A DNA stretch of 64,000 nucleotides from an uncultured Muribaculaceae bacterium (GTDB lineage Bacteria > Bacteroidota > Bacteroidia > Bacteroidales > Muribaculaceae). The stretch's first letter is position 1; the number at the start of each line of letters is the position of its first letter. This document shows, piece by piece, positions 52,677 to 62,024 of this stretch. The stretch covers positions 1 through 64,000 of the forward strand of contig CANRPJ010000003.1 of the NCBI GenBank assembly GCA_947632485.1. Direction: 5' to 3'. A model generated the notes under the pieces. That model did not search any database. It was not told the origin of the DNA and saw only the letters and a list, made by a program, of their open reading frames with translations. The position numbers and the translations under genes were made by a program.

Positions 52677-53527
52677 TCTTCTTGGGTTGCTTCATTAATC
52701 ATTTCCATGAGGCTCACAGCCTCTACAGCGGCCTTCACATCGTGAACCCGCAGAATCTGCGCCCCTTTCTGAAGGGCTACGGTATTGAGCACCGTAGTGC
52801 CGTTGAGGCTCTCTTCAGGGGTGCAGCGAAGGGTTTTCCATATCATCGATTTCCGCGACATACCCGCCAGCAGCGGAGCATCGAGCTGCCGGAAGGCGTC
52901 CAACTCTCCGAGGAGGCGGAAATTCTGCTCCAGAGTCTTCGCGAAGCCGAAGCCGGGGTCGACTATCACATCGGCCACTCCGAGCTGCCTGAGCTCAGCC
53001 AGACGCCTCGCAAGCCATTCTATTACGTCGGCCGTCACATCGGCGTAGTCGGTCAGCTGCTGCATATTGGCCGGCGTGCCGCGCATGTGCATCAGCACAT
53101 AGGCCACTTTGAGCCCGGCTACCGTAGAATACATCTCGGGGTCGAGCGTGCCGCCTGAAACATCGTTGATGATCTGCACTCCCCACTCCTCGACGCATTT
53201 CCGGGCCACCCCGGCGCGCCACGTATCAACGGATACGATAGCCTCAGGCGCCGCCTTGCGAACCCCCTCCAGAGCCTCTGCCAGCCGCCTGTATTCCTCA
53301 TCAGCATTCACGTCGGAAGCCCCTGAGCGCGTGGAAAATCCGCCCACATCTATCATATCCGCTCCCTCATCAAGGAGGGCGAGGGTGCGGCTTTCGGCAT
53401 CGCCGGTTCCGGAGCAGCGGCTGCCCACGAAAAATGAATCGGGAGTAGCGTTGAGGATACCCATCACCTGCGGCCTCGCGAACTTCACCAGGCAGCCTCC
53501 TACGTTAAGCGTGAAACATTCCTTCAT
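52673..53527 (-). CDS. folP: Dihydropteroate synthase
   Basis: FolP joins p-aminobenzoate to the pterin diphosphate and is the sulfonamide target. The 284-residue protein has MGILNATPDSFF, DVGGFSTRSGA, VSVDTWRA, INDVSGG, MHMRGTP, VDPGFGFAKTLEQN and MSRKSMI, the full motif set. It leads the folP-cdaA-MINPP-like unit. A minus-strand TAACTTCG at 53558-53565 could be a degenerate -7 element. Confidence 0.96.
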   Translation of the reverse strand: MKECFTLNVGGCLVKFARPQVMGILNATPDSFFVGSRCSGTGDAESRTLALLDEGADMIDVGGFSTRSGASDVNADEEYRRLAEALEGVRKAAPEAIVSVDTWRAGVARKCVEEWGVQIINDVSGGTLDPEMYSTVAGLKVAYVLMHMRGTPANMQQLTDYADVTADVIEWLARRLAELRQLGVADVIVDPGFGFAKTLEQNFRLLGELDAFRQLDAPLLAGMSRKSMIWKTLRCTPEESLNGTTVLNTVALQKGAQILRVHDVKAAVEAVSLMEMINEATQED

Positions 53528-53579
53528 TCAAGATGTGCGCCTTATGGAGCCGCGGTGCGAAGTTACGAACATTTTTTCG

Positions 53580-53587
53580 TAATTTTG
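53580..53587 (+). promoter_or_regulatory. -7 element of typA
   Basis: TAATTTTG, 22 nt before the typA ATG at 53610. No -33 TTTG at standard spacing. It lies 53 nt from the divergent folP start. Confidence 0.5.
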
Positions 53588-53609
53588 CGCCCGGTTTTCA
53601 AATTCACTC

Positions 53610-55406
53610 ATGCAGGACATCAGAAACATAGCCATCATTGCCCACGTAGACCACGGCAAGACTACCCTCGTAGATAAAATGCTGCTCGCCGGCCATCTGT
53701 TTCGCGACAACCAACAGACCGGAGAGCTCATGCTCGACAACAACGACCTGGAGCGCGAGCGAGGTATAACGATACTCTCTAAAAACGTAAGTATCAACTA
53801 TAAAGGTACCAAAATCAACATCATCGACACCCCGGGACACGCCGATTTCGGCGGAGAGGTGGAGAGGGTGCTCAATATGGCCGACGGGTGCCTGCTCCTC
53901 GTAGATGCCTTTGAAGGCCCGATGCCGCAGACGCGCTTCGTGCTTCAGAAAGCCATCTCGATGGGTCTCAAGCCCGTTGTGGTAATCAATAAGGTCGATA
54001 AGCCCAACTGCCGCCCCGATGAGGTCAATGAGATGGTGTTCGATCTGATGTTCAACCTCAACGCCACTGAAGAGCAGCTCGACTTCCCCACCATCTACGG
54101 TTCGGCGAAGCAGAACTGGATGGCTACCGACTGGCGCAAGCCGACGCAAGATATCACGGCGGTGCTCGATGCCATAGTGAAATATATCCCCGCTCCGGTG
54201 CGCCTCGAAGGCGAATCGCAGATGCTCATCACGAGCCTCGACTTCTCCAGCTATGTAGGCCGCATCGCCATCGGGCGCGTGCATCGCGGCACCCTTCATG
54301 AAGGCCAGATCGTGGCCCTCTGCAAGAAAGACGGCAGCGTGCAGAAGCAGAAAATCAAGGAGCTCCACGTGTTTGAAGGCATGGGGCGCCGCAAGGTGAA
54401 GGAGGTGGAAAGCGGTGATATCTGCGCCATTGTGGGTCTTGACGACTTCGAAATCGGCGACACGATCTCGATACCGGAAAATCCTCAGGCTCTGCCCAGA
54501 ATAGCCATCGACGAGCCTACCATGTCGATGACCTTTACGATCAACGACTCCCCCTTCTTCGGCAAGGACGGAAAATATGTAACCTCCCGCCATATCGCCG
54601 AGCGCCTCACCCGCGAGCTCGACCGCAACCTGGCGCTGAGGGTGGAGCGCGGAGCTACGGAAGACCGCTGGACCGTGTTCGGCCGCGGAGTGCTCCATCT
54701 CTCAATCCTGATTGAGACCATGCGCCGCGAGGGCTATGAGCTTCAGGTAGGCCAGCCGCAGGTAATCGTGAAGGAAATCGACGGCCGCAAATGCGAACCT
54801 ATCGAATCGCTTTCGATCAATGTGCCCGAGGAGTTTTCCTCAAAGGTGATCGATATGGTCACTCGCCGCAAAGGCGACATCGTATCTATGCAGACACAGG
54901 CCGACAGAGTGCAGATTGAGTTCCAGATCCCATCGCGAGGCATCATCGGCCTGCGCAGCAATATCCTTACGGCTACCGCCGGCGAGGCCATCATGGCTCA
55001 CCGCTTCCTCGACTATCAGCCCTGGAAGGGCGATATTGAACGGCGCACAAACGGCTCGCTGATAGCCCACGAGACGGGCACAGCCTACGCCTACGCCCTC
55101 GATAAGCTCCAGGATCGCGGACGCTTCTTCATCGCTCCGGGCGACGAGGTCTATGCCGGACAGGTTGTGGGCGAGAACGCGAAAGACAACGATATCACGG
55201 TCAACGTGACTAAATCGAAGAAGCTCACCAATATGCGTGCCTCCGGCTCCGACGAGAAGGTGCATATCGCTCCGCCGGTAATCTTCTCGCTCGAAGAGGC
55301 TCTCGAGTATATCAAGGAAGACGAATATGTGGAGGTGACCCCTCACAGCATTCGTCTGCGCAAGATTCTTCTCGACGAAAACGACCGCAAACGCGCCGCG
55401 CGCTGA
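53610..55406 (+). CDS. typA: Translational GTPase TypA/BipA
   Basis: TypA is a ribosome-binding GTPase that helps 50S assembly and stress or cold adaptation. The 598-residue protein has G1 [15 protein letters not shown]2 ERGITIL, G3 [16 protein letters not shown]4 [10 protein letters not shown], and the BipA C-terminal domain with [17 protein letters not shown] and [18 protein letters not shown]. It is full length. Codon use is strongly biased. It is followed by 294 nt with no recognised gene. Confidence 0.97.
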   Translation: MQDIRNIAIIAHVDHGKTTLVDKMLLAGHLFRDNQQTGELMLDNNDLERERGITILSKNVSINYKGTKINIIDTPGHADFGGEVERVLNMADGCLLLVDAFEGPMPQTRFVLQKAISMGLKPVVVINKVDKPNCRPDEVNEMVFDLMFNLNATEEQLDFPTIYGSAKQNWMATDWRKPTQDITAVLDAIVKYIPAPVRLEGESQMLITSLDFSSYVGRIAIGRVHRGTLHEGQIVALCKKDGSVQKQKIKELHVFEGMGRRKVKEVESGDICAIVGLDDFEIGDTISIPENPQALPRIAIDEPTMSMTFTINDSPFFGKDGKYVTSRHIAERLTRELDRNLALRVERGATEDRWTVFGRGVLHLSILIETMRREGYELQVGQPQVIVKEIDGRKCEPIESLSINVPEEFSSKVIDMVTRRKGDIVSMQTQADRVQIEFQIPSRGIIGLRSNILTATAGEAIMAHRFLDYQPWKGDIERRTNGSLIAHETGTAYAYALDKLQDRGRFFIAPGDEVYAGQVVGENAKDNDITVNVTKSKKLTNMRASGSDEKVHIAPPVIFSLEEALEYIKEDEYVEVTPHSIRLRKILLDENDRKRAAR

Positions 55407-55700
55407 ACCATCTGAGAGCCTACGCGTTTTAGTGACAAGTAGGTGACAATGCACAAGATCCTACATGGATTCGGCACCCGCCGCACTATGGTCGCTGCAT
55501 ACGCCGCCAGCTATCCACCGCTGACGCAAGCGGAGCACCCGACCCGCACTCCACCCCGATTTTTCAGCGGGGAGGGCTTAGAATCGGCGACAATCCAAAA
55601 GCGTTAGGCGACGCTGCCGGAGAATCCGACATCAGCAGCAGAAGCGTCAGGTATCCACACCCGGCGCTTCGCTTCATTTTTCCCTCACGAAGACCTGATT
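55407..55700. other. Intergenic region after typA
   Basis: 294 nt. An ATG frame at 55449 runs 48 codons but shows no recognisable coding pattern. A small CCGCT/AGCGG hairpin at 55518-55533 has no T-tract. Nothing else is supported. Confidence 0.5.
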
Positions 55701-55979
55701 TCACTTGTCGCCGTAATGACCTTTAAGGGAGATGACTATTACAACTACCTTTTCATCTTCAATACGATAGATGAGTCGGGCACCTTTGGTAATCCGCCGG
55801 CTCCAAAAACCGGCCAGACTTCCTTTCAGCTGCTCTACCTGACCAGTGCCCGTAGCAGGGTGAACCCGGAGCTCAGCAAGCAGATCAGCAATCTTTTTCA
55901 GGGTTTTCTTTTGACCTGACTTTCTCCATTCCTGCAGATGGCGCTCCGCTTCAGGCGTCAGAATCAGTTCAAAAATCAT
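55701..55979 (-). CDS. YoeB-type mRNA interferase toxin
   Basis: The 92-residue protein has the RelE/YoeB pattern: FELILTPEAERHLQEWRKSG, IADLLAELRVHPATGTGQVEQLKG, GFWSRRITKGARLIYRIED and a C-terminal SLKGHYGDK with the catalytic His-Tyr pair. YoeB toxins cut mRNA in the ribosomal A site. It is translated from an ATGA overlap with the antitoxin. It appears intact. Confidence 0.92.
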   Translation of the reverse strand: MIFELILTPEAERHLQEWRKSGQKKTLKKIADLLAELRVHPATGTGQVEQLKGSLAGFWSRRITKGARLIYRIEDEKVVVIVISLKGHYGDK

Positions 55980-56278
55980 ACTCCAAGAAGATTTCTGATC
56001 TCTTCCATCGAATAGGCCTTGCCTTTTCCCTCCTTCATCTCTTCTACTCCGCGCTTCACGGAAGCCACATTTTCAGGATTTTCAAACCACGAATCACCTG
56101 AAGGAGAAGGATTCTCGATCACCTCCACCGCAATCGAATCTGCTTTCGCTATCAGAATCGTCTCGATAAATTTCTTCAGGCTCTTCCCCTGCGAAACAGC
56201 CATAATCGATAGTTTCTGCAATGTTTCAACCGGCAGATCTATATTCTTGCGCTTTATGTTGAGTGTTGTCGGCATCAT
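55976..56278 (-). CDS. Antitoxin of the YoeB-type pair
   Basis: The 100-residue protein starts MMPTTLNIKRKNIDLP. An N-terminal ribbon-helix-helix-like or Phd-unlike DNA-binding region (DLPVETLQKLSIMAVSQGKSLKKFIETIL) is followed by a disordered toxin-binding tail ending YSMEEIRNLLG. It would bind the toxin and repress the promoter just upstream. A longer frame to 56296 is rejected because the -7 element occupies 56296-56303. I cannot assign a named antitoxin family with certainty. Confidence 0.85.
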   Translation of the reverse strand: MMPTTLNIKRKNIDLPVETLQKLSIMAVSQGKSLKKFIETILIAKADSIAVEVIENPSPSGDSWFENPENVASVKRGVEEMKEGKGKAYSMEEIRNLLGV

Positions 56279-56295
56279 GTAAACTTTATGTCCCA

Positions 56296-56327
56296 CAAAG
56301 ATATAAAATATATATCATATACACAAA
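56296..56327 (-). promoter_or_regulatory. Promoter of the toxin-antitoxin pair
   Basis: On the minus strand TTTG (56324-56327), 20 nt, TATCTTTG (56296-56303). The start at 56278 is 17 nt away. The AT-rich stretch 56303-56325, with ATATAAAATATATATCATAT, is a plausible operator for autoregulation. Confidence 0.75.
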
Positions 56328-56365
56328 TTCCGGCGTAAAGTTTTCTCTGTAACACACAGCTGATG

Positions 56366-57580
56366 TCAGAGGAGGATGCGGAAGCCGGTTTTCGGGCCGG
56401 GCATAAGGGTGAGGGTGCCGCCCCTGCGCGTCACCATTCTCCGAGAGAGGCTCAGTCCGATGCCACTGCCGCTTCCCTTGGTGGTGAAGAATGGGGTAAA
56501 GATCTGAGCAGCAAGCTCCGGGTCGATAGGAGCTCCATCGTTGGTCACTTCTATCTGCACCGCCTCATCTTCCTTCACCGAAGCCTTCAGGTCAATCTGC
56601 GAGGCTCCGGCCTCGAGAGCGTTTTTGAGAAGGTTGAGCAGCACCTGGCGCAGCATGGCGGCATCGGCATAGACCATCACATCGGCCGGCAGGGCTGACA
56701 CGGCTATTTCCGCCTCCTGCCCCCCCGGATAGTTGCGCGAGAGCGACGCCACCTTCTCCATGAAGGGTTTCAGATACATCACCTTCATCTCCGGCTCCGG
56801 CACGATGGTGAAGCGCCTGAAATTAGACACGAACTCCATAAGATGGCTTCCGCTTTCCGCAATGGCGCGAAGGCGCTCAAGCATCTTCGCATCGAGCCCC
56901 GTGCCCTCCTTCGCGAGGGTCTCCGACAGCGACGTGACGGGAGTGAGCGAATTCATTATCTCATGGGTGAGCACCCTCGTCAGCCTCTCCCAAGATTCCA
57001 CCTCTTTCTGCTGCAGGGGTCGCCTCAGGTCGCTGAAGGTATATATCTTCATCGACCTGCCCTTCAGCTCCACCGGCGTGATTTTCACAGCCAGGTCGCC
57101 GGTGTCGGCGGGAAGCTGGCAGATGTGGGTGAAGGCGGTGCGTCCGAGCTGGCTGAGCGCCGCCTTATTGTGTCTCACCACATTGCCCTTCTCTTCTACC
57201 ACCGCTATAGCCGTATCCATCAGGTTGATCACCAGCCCCATGTATTCCTCCTTCTCGCGGGCCTCAGATGAAAGCCTTTCCAGATGGCCCACAAGGGCAT
57301 TGAGCGCCGTGCTCGTGGCCCGGTCGCTCCCGGCGTCGTAAAAACGGAAGGCGAAGTCATCGTTGCGTGCGGCATCGAATATGAACTCAACGCGCTCCCT
57401 TATGCGCATCGTTGTAGCCACCACCCTCCAGCCCAGCAAGGCGGCCACAGCCGCCGCTGAGATGGCAAACATCAAGTTGCCCTCCTGAAATTCCACCCCC
57501 GCGCAGAAGGCCACCAGGAGCGCCCCGGAGAGCCAAATCACGGGTTCACCCGCCACCCGGCCCAGTTTCCTAAAGGCCAT
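56366..57580 (-). CDS. NtrY-like sensor histidine kinase
   Basis: From MAFRKL the product is 404 residues. Two membrane helices (about 14-50) are followed by a HAMP-like linker and PAS-like region (about 85-180). HisKA has the phospho-acceptor in LTHEIMNSLTPV, and HATPase has N box NLLKNALEAGA, G1 region VTNDGAPIDPE and G2 GSGSGIGLSLSRRMV. It pairs with the sigma-54 regulator upstream, overlapping it by 11 nt. A longer frame upstream lies inside that regulator. The signal is unknown; the neighbouring ABC transporter suggests envelope stress or toxic lipids or peptides. Confidence 0.88.
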   Translation of the reverse strand: MAFRKLGRVAGEPVIWLSGALLVAFCAGVEFQEGNLMFAISAAAVAALLGWRVVATTMRIRERVEFIFDAARNDDFAFRFYDAGSDRATSTALNALVGHLERLSSEAREKEEYMGLVINLMDTAIAVVEEKGNVVRHNKAALSQLGRTAFTHICQLPADTGDLAVKITPVELKGRSMKIYTFSDLRRPLQQKEVESWERLTRVLTHEIMNSLTPVTSLSETLAKEGTGLDAKMLERLRAIAESGSHLMEFVSNFRRFTIVPEPEMKVMYLKPFMEKVASLSRNYPGGQEAEIAVSALPADVMVYADAAMLRQVLLNLLKNALEAGASQIDLKASVKEDEAVQIEVTNDGAPIDPELAAQIFTPFFTTKGSGSGIGLSLSRRMVTRRGGTLTLMPGPKTGFRILL

Positions 57581-58907
57581 AGCACCGGATTTTGTTGTAG
57601 AGCGTCTGGCGCGACACTCCCAACCTTCTCGCCACCTCCGCGATATTGCCTCCGGTCTGCTGCATGGCGCCGGCAATGGTATGGCGCTCAATCTCTTCGA
57701 GAGTCATATCGGCGGTATCGACGGCGCTGCTGCCGCCCGCATCAATCAGGTCGAAGTCGGAGGTGCGGAGCTCCACCCCGTCGCCGAGAATGAGAGCCTT
57801 CTCCACCACATGCTCCAACTGCCTGATATTGCCGGGCCACGTCTGGGCCTTGAGGCGCTCCATCGCCTCGGGAGCCACCTGAGGCACGGGCTTGCCATAT
57901 ACCTTCGCATACTTCTCCAGGAAGAGCTCCACGAAGGCCGGGATATCATCGGCTCTATGGCGGAGCGGCGGCAGCTCGAGAGTCACCGTATTGAGACGGT
58001 AGAAAAGGTCTTGCCGGAAGCTCCCCTCCTCCACCATCGCCGGCAGGCTGCGGTTGGTGGCGCAAAGTAGGCGTATGTCGATCGGCCTCGGTGAGTTGCT
58101 TCCGATCCTCACAATCTGGCGCTGCTGCAGCGAGGTGAGCAGCTTCGCCTGCAGATGGTAGGGCAGATTGCCGATCTCGTCGAGAAAGAGCGTACCGCCG
58201 TGGGCGGTCTCGAACTTTCCGGGTCGGTCGGCCTTCGCATCGGTGAATGCTCCCTTTGCGTGGCCGTAGAGCTCGCTGTCGAAGAGGGTCTCCACCACGG
58301 CTCCCATATCGATGATCTCGAGGGGGCCTTTGCTGCGGCGCGAGAGGCGGTGAATTTCTCTCGCGAGCAGGTCCTTGCCTGTGCCGTTCTCCCCGGTTAT
58401 CAGCACATTGGCATCAGTGGGCGCCACCTTCTCAACCATTGCCTTGAGGCTACGCATCGGCGCCGACTGCCCCCAGAGCATGCCCTGCTTCTCTTTGGGC
58501 GCTGCTGCCTCGACCACTTTCTTTTTGGGTCCGAAGGCATTGAGAAGCGTGCGGCGAAGCATTTCGTTATCAAACGGCTTGACCAGGAAATCGACTGCTC
58601 CGAGTTTCATTCCTTCCACCGCAAGGGCCACATCGGCATAGGCCGTGAAGAGCACCACTTTAGTGAGCGGTGCGATACGACGGATCTCCTTCAGCCAATA
58701 GAGACCCTCGTTGCCGGTATTCACGGCTGCCTGAAAGTTCATGTCGAGCAGCACTACCTGCGGGTGATACTTCGCCAACAGCCTTGCGAGGCCGTCGGGC
58801 CGGTCGGCGGTCACCACGGTCTCGACCACGCTCTCCATCAGCATTTTCACAGCCTGCAGAATAGCGCGGTTATCATCGATGACCAAAAGGGTGCCCGGAC
58901 GCTTCAT
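57570..58907 (-). CDS. NtrC-family sigma-54-dependent response regulator
   Basis: From MKRPGT the product is 445 residues. The receiver domain (about 5-125) has phospho-acceptor Asp55 in VVLLDMNF and Lys in FLVKPFD. The AAA+ domain has Walker A GENGTGKD, the sigma-54 contact loop GAFTDA and Walker [11 protein letters not shown]. The C-terminal Fis helix-turn-helix is [27 protein letters not shown]. The -7 element 5 nt upstream decides the start against a longer frame to 58943. It probably drives the transporter genes from sigma-54 promoters. Confidence 0.92.
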   Translation of the reverse strand: MKRPGTLLVIDDNRAILQAVKMLMESVVETVVTADRPDGLARLLAKYHPQVVLLDMNFQAAVNTGNEGLYWLKEIRRIAPLTKVVLFTAYADVALAVEGMKLGAVDFLVKPFDNEMLRRTLLNAFGPKKKVVEAAAPKEKQGMLWGQSAPMRSLKAMVEKVAPTDANVLITGENGTGKDLLAREIHRLSRRSKGPLEIIDMGAVVETLFDSELYGHAKGAFTDAKADRPGKFETAHGGTLFLDEIGNLPYHLQAKLLTSLQQRQIVRIGSNSPRPIDIRLLCATNRSLPAMVEEGSFRQDLFYRLNTVTLELPPLRHRADDIPAFVELFLEKYAKVYGKPVPQVAPEAMERLKAQTWPGNIRQLEHVVEKALILGDGVELRTSDFDLIDAGGSSAVDTADMTLEEIERHTIAGAMQQTGGNIAEVARRLGVSRQTLYNKIRCYGL

Positions 58908-58912
58908 GATTA

Positions 58913-58944
58913 CAAAGATAGTAATTTTCCGGCGTCCGGGCAAG
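58913..58944 (-). promoter_or_regulatory. Promoter of the regulator-kinase pair
   Basis: On the minus strand CTTG (58941-58944), 20 nt, TATCTTTG (58913-58920). The ATG at 58907 is 5 nt away: a predicted leaderless mRNA that separates the two-component genes from the transporter unit upstream. Confidence 0.6.
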
Positions 58945-58946
58945 AG

Positions 58947-59621
58947 TCAGAGCTGAGTATTTTCTACAATTTTTCCGTCGAAGAGGTTAATCACGCGGTG
59001 GGTGTAGGAGGCGTCGTGCTGCGAGTGGGTCACCATCACGATGGTGGTGCCTTCGCGGTTGAGCTCCGTGAGCAGGCGCATCACCTCCTCGCCATTCTTC
59101 GAGTCGAGGTTACCGGTGGGCTCGTCGGCGAGAATGAGTCCCGGGTTTGCCACAACTGCACGGGCTATCGCCGCCCTCTGCTGCTGACCTCCGGAGAGCT
59201 GCTGCGGGAAATGCTTTGCGCGGTGGCTGATCGCCATGCGCTCGAGCACCTCTTTCACCCTCTTCTTGCGCTCCGAAGCCTTCACGCCGAGATAATGCAG
59301 AGGCAGCTCCACATTCTCCTCGATCGTAAGCTCGTCGATAAGGTTGAAGTTCTGAAACACGAATCCGATCTTTCCCTTACGGAGCATCGTGCGGTCGCGC
59401 TCCTTGAGCGAGCCTACCTCCTTGCCGTCGAGCAAATAATTGCCGGCGGTTGGGTTATCGAGGAGACCCAAGATATTGAGCAGGGTTGATTTGCCGCAGC
59501 CCGAGGGACCCATTACGGCTACGAATTCGCCGTCGTCAACCTTGAGCGATACGTCGCGCAGCGCAAGCGTTTCAACTTCGTCAGTGCGGAAAGACTTTGA
59601 AATGTTCTGAATTTCGATCAT
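58947..59621 (-). CDS. MacB/LolD-type ABC transporter ATP-binding protein
   Basis: The 224-residue ATPase has Walker A GPSGCGKST (Lys44), Q-loop VFQNFNLIDELT, signature LSGGQQQRAAIARA, Walker B LILADEPTGNLDS and switch His in VTHSQHD. The AlaDEPTGNLDS form is characteristic of the MacB/LolD/FtsE group, which power FtsX-like permeases. The two permease genes directly upstream are the obvious partners. The gap to the permease is 31 nt. Confidence 0.95.
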   Translation of the reverse strand: MIEIQNISKSFRTDEVETLALRDVSLKVDDGEFVAVMGPSGCGKSTLLNILGLLDNPTAGNYLLDGKEVGSLKERDRTMLRKGKIGFVFQNFNLIDELTIEENVELPLHYLGVKASERKKRVKEVLERMAISHRAKHFPQQLSGGQQQRAAIARAVVANPGLILADEPTGNLDSKNGEEVMRLLTELNREGTTIVMVTHSQHDASYTHRVINLFDGKIVENTQL

Positions 59622-59652
59622 AATACAAAAGTTTTATTTATTATTAGTTATT

Positions 59653-60060
59653 TTAATTTTGGTAGAGAGCTTTCACGGGGTTGGCACTTGCTGCACGCCA
59701 GCTCTGCAGCCATACGGAGAGCAGGGAGATCACCACACAGACGGCACCAGCGGCGGCGAAGATCCACCAATAGAGCGGAATGCGATAACTATATTCCGAC
59801 AACCAGTCGCTCATCAGCCACCATGCTACTGGCACTGCAATCACGATAGCGACAGCCACATAGGTCATGAAGGAGCGGAGGAGCCTCTGCAGCACGCTGC
59901 CGCTCGTGGATCCGAACACCTTGCGCACGGCTATCTCGCGGGCGCGCTGCTGCACGTAGTAGGTGCTCATCGCCACCAGTCCGAGCATCGAGATAATCAC
60001 CGCCACCAAAGCGAAGACGCCTACAATCTTCACTATACGGCCTTCGCGCTCAAACCGCTT
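59653..60060 (-). repeat. 3' repeat shared with the upstream permease gene
   Basis: The last ~400 nt of this gene and of the next permease (62025-62432) agree at about nine bases in ten, with an offset of 2372 nt and no gap; the encoded C-termini are almost identical. Upstream the two genes diverge in the periplasmic part, then converge again in the central membrane region. Confidence 0.75.
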
Positions 60061-62001
60061 CTGAATCACCTGCTCCATAAACGGCTCAGATACATACTCA
60101 ATAAGTTCCGGTCCATCACTGAGACTTCTGAATACCTCGCTGATCTGCTTCCAGGCTTCCGCATGGTCACCTTTAATCTTTACGTCAAGGCTCCATAAAT
60201 CTACGATATTACTCATAATCTTGATCATTATGGGGTGTTCAGACTCCAGGATATTACCGATCCGCATATCCGGCACCACACCCCGCACGGGCAATCCGGA
60301 TTCTCCGAACACGCTTCCCGGCGGCAGAAGCTCCGCATCTAAGGGCAGTCCGAGATCGACAAGCATCTTATGGTTCACGAACCAGCCGTCGGGATTACCG
60401 TTATCGCGCTCCGGCTCAATGCCATAGAACTTCAACCAGTTTTCATCGCCTTTCATAATCTGGATTGAAAGAGCCCGGCCATCGTAGACTAAAGAATTAT
60501 TGAGACCTCCATTTATAGGATTACCCATACTATAGACGACCTGCTCCACGCAACTCAGATTCTTTAGTGCCTCTCCGAACTGACGGTTCATATTGCCCGG
60601 CAGCTGAATACTGATCCTGTCTTTATATTCAAAACCGAGCGGAGCCTCAACAAGGTGATGCAGCTGAAGATAGATAGTGAATGTAGCAACAAGCATAATA
60701 ACCGTCACCGCATTCTGAAGCACGATGAACACCTTCGAGAGCACCGAACGGGAGTGGCGGCGGAAGGTACCTCTCACCACGTCGATAGGCTTTGCACGCA
60801 AAATCACGATTGCCGGAATTATGCCGGCAGCCACCCCGATGAGAGAGAGCATAATGAGACCAACCACGAGAGTAATCGGATTCAGAAGAACTGAAAGCGA
60901 GAGGGTTACATTGAGCAGCTGGGCGAAATATGGCATAGCTACGGCGGCCAGACCCAGACCGATAAAGAATGAGAATAATACTACCAGACCGCTTTCGGCT
61001 ATCAACCGCCAAACGATGCCCATTCGCGAATTGCCCATAAGCCGGCGGGTAGCCATCTCCTTAGCTCTGCGCGTAGATTGGGTTACAGTCAGATTAATAT
61101 AGTTGATTACGGCGAAAAGCAATATCGCAACTCCCATGGCGAAAAGCAATTTCACCATCGATTTATCACCAAGAGCCAAATACTCGCAATCCCCATCTGA
61201 CAGATAAGTATCCTCAAGACGCTCGATGTTAAGCGAGGCCTCGAACTCCTCCATCATGAAAACCGGGAAGAAAGTCTTGAGATAGTCTTCTATCTCCTTA
61301 TTTTTCTGTATCAGATCAGAACCCGGCTTAGCAACCAAAAATGAAGCTGCTCCCGTAATATTTTGCATACCGTCTGATACCTTATAATAGTCGATAGCAC
61401 CAACGCGCTCGTAACGCACGAGCATATCTATGGGTCCTTTATCGCTGCCAATAAGCATAGTGGCTTTCATTGGTTCCATCACCGCGGTAACCACTACAGG
61501 CACAGTGTCTTTCTCCAGCTTAAGCGACTTACCTATAGGATCCTCATCACCAAAGAGACTACGGGCATAGGCCTCACTGATCACCGCCGAATTCGGAGCT
61601 CTGAGAGCCGTAGCCCTGTCACCCTGGCTCAGCTGGAAATCGAAAACATCATAAAAGGTAGAGTCTACGTAGAGTATTTTTGCAGTAAAATCTTCACCAT
61701 CAGGCCGAGTAACCAAACGTCTATTTCCCTCATAAGTCACACCACAGGTAGTCTCTATCTCAGGAAAACGGTCGCGAAGCCTTTGCTGAACTCTCCAGTT
61801 AATACCATGTTCTACTTTACCATCAAAAACAATTCCCGGCAGATATGTGCGGTCGGCTTTGGAATGCCAGGTGTCGATGTGGGTTTCCTGCCAGGTGTAG
61901 GCTCCGATGATGAGAATGAACATCAGAGCCACCGCCAGACCGAGCACGTTGATGGCCGTGTAGGCCTTGTTGCGCGAAAGGAATTTGAAAAACGATTTCA
62001 T
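59653..62001 (-). CDS. FtsX/MacB-like ABC permease (copy 1)
   Basis: The 782-residue protein has one N-terminal membrane helix (AYTAINVLGLAVALMFILIIGAYTW), a MacB-like periplasmic domain (about 40-275), then a second membrane set (about 285-430), a second periplasmic domain (about 440-650) and three C-terminal helices. This is the eight-helix, duplicated layout of Bacteroidetes FtsX-domain permeases. It should work with the adjacent ATPase in mechanical export or envelope-stress relief, with no HlyD-like adaptor seen in the window. The gap to the second permease is 23 nt. Confidence 0.93.
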   Translation of the reverse strand: MKSFFKFLSRNKAYTAINVLGLAVALMFILIIGAYTWQETHIDTWHSKADRTYLPGIVFDGKVEHGINWRVQQRLRDRFPEIETTCGVTYEGNRRLVTRPDGEDFTAKILYVDSTFYDVFDFQLSQGDRATALRAPNSAVISEAYARSLFGDEDPIGKSLKLEKDTVPVVVTAVMEPMKATMLIGSDKGPIDMLVRYERVGAIDYYKVSDGMQNITGAASFLVAKPGSDLIQKNKEIEDYLKTFFPVFMMEEFEASLNIERLEDTYLSDGDCEYLALGDKSMVKLLFAMGVAILLFAVINYINLTVTQSTRRAKEMATRRLMGNSRMGIVWRLIAESGLVVLFSFFIGLGLAAVAMPYFAQLLNVTLSLSVLLNPITLVVGLIMLSLIGVAAGIIPAIVILRAKPIDVVRGTFRRHSRSVLSKVFIVLQNAVTVIMLVATFTIYLQLHHLVEAPLGFEYKDRISIQLPGNMNRQFGEALKNLSCVEQVVYSMGNPINGGLNNSLVYDGRALSIQIMKGDENWLKFYGIEPERDNGNPDGWFVNHKMLVDLGLPLDAELLPPGSVFGESGLPVRGVVPDMRIGNILESEHPIMIKIMSNIVDLWSLDVKIKGDHAEAWKQISEVFRSLSDGPELIEYVSEPFMEQVIQKRFEREGRIVKIVGVFALVAVIISMLGLVAMSTYYVQQRAREIAVRKVFGSTSGSVLQRLLRSFMTYVAVAIVIAVPVAWWLMSDWLSEYSYRIPLYWWIFAAAGAVCVVISLLSVWLQSWRAASANPVKALYQN

Positions 62002-62024
62002 AATCCCGTATCTTCAGAGAGTAT

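Noticed and set aside
55449-55595. 48-codon open frame after typA
   Set aside because: No recognisable family, no promoter element and no composition signal; it is likely chance.
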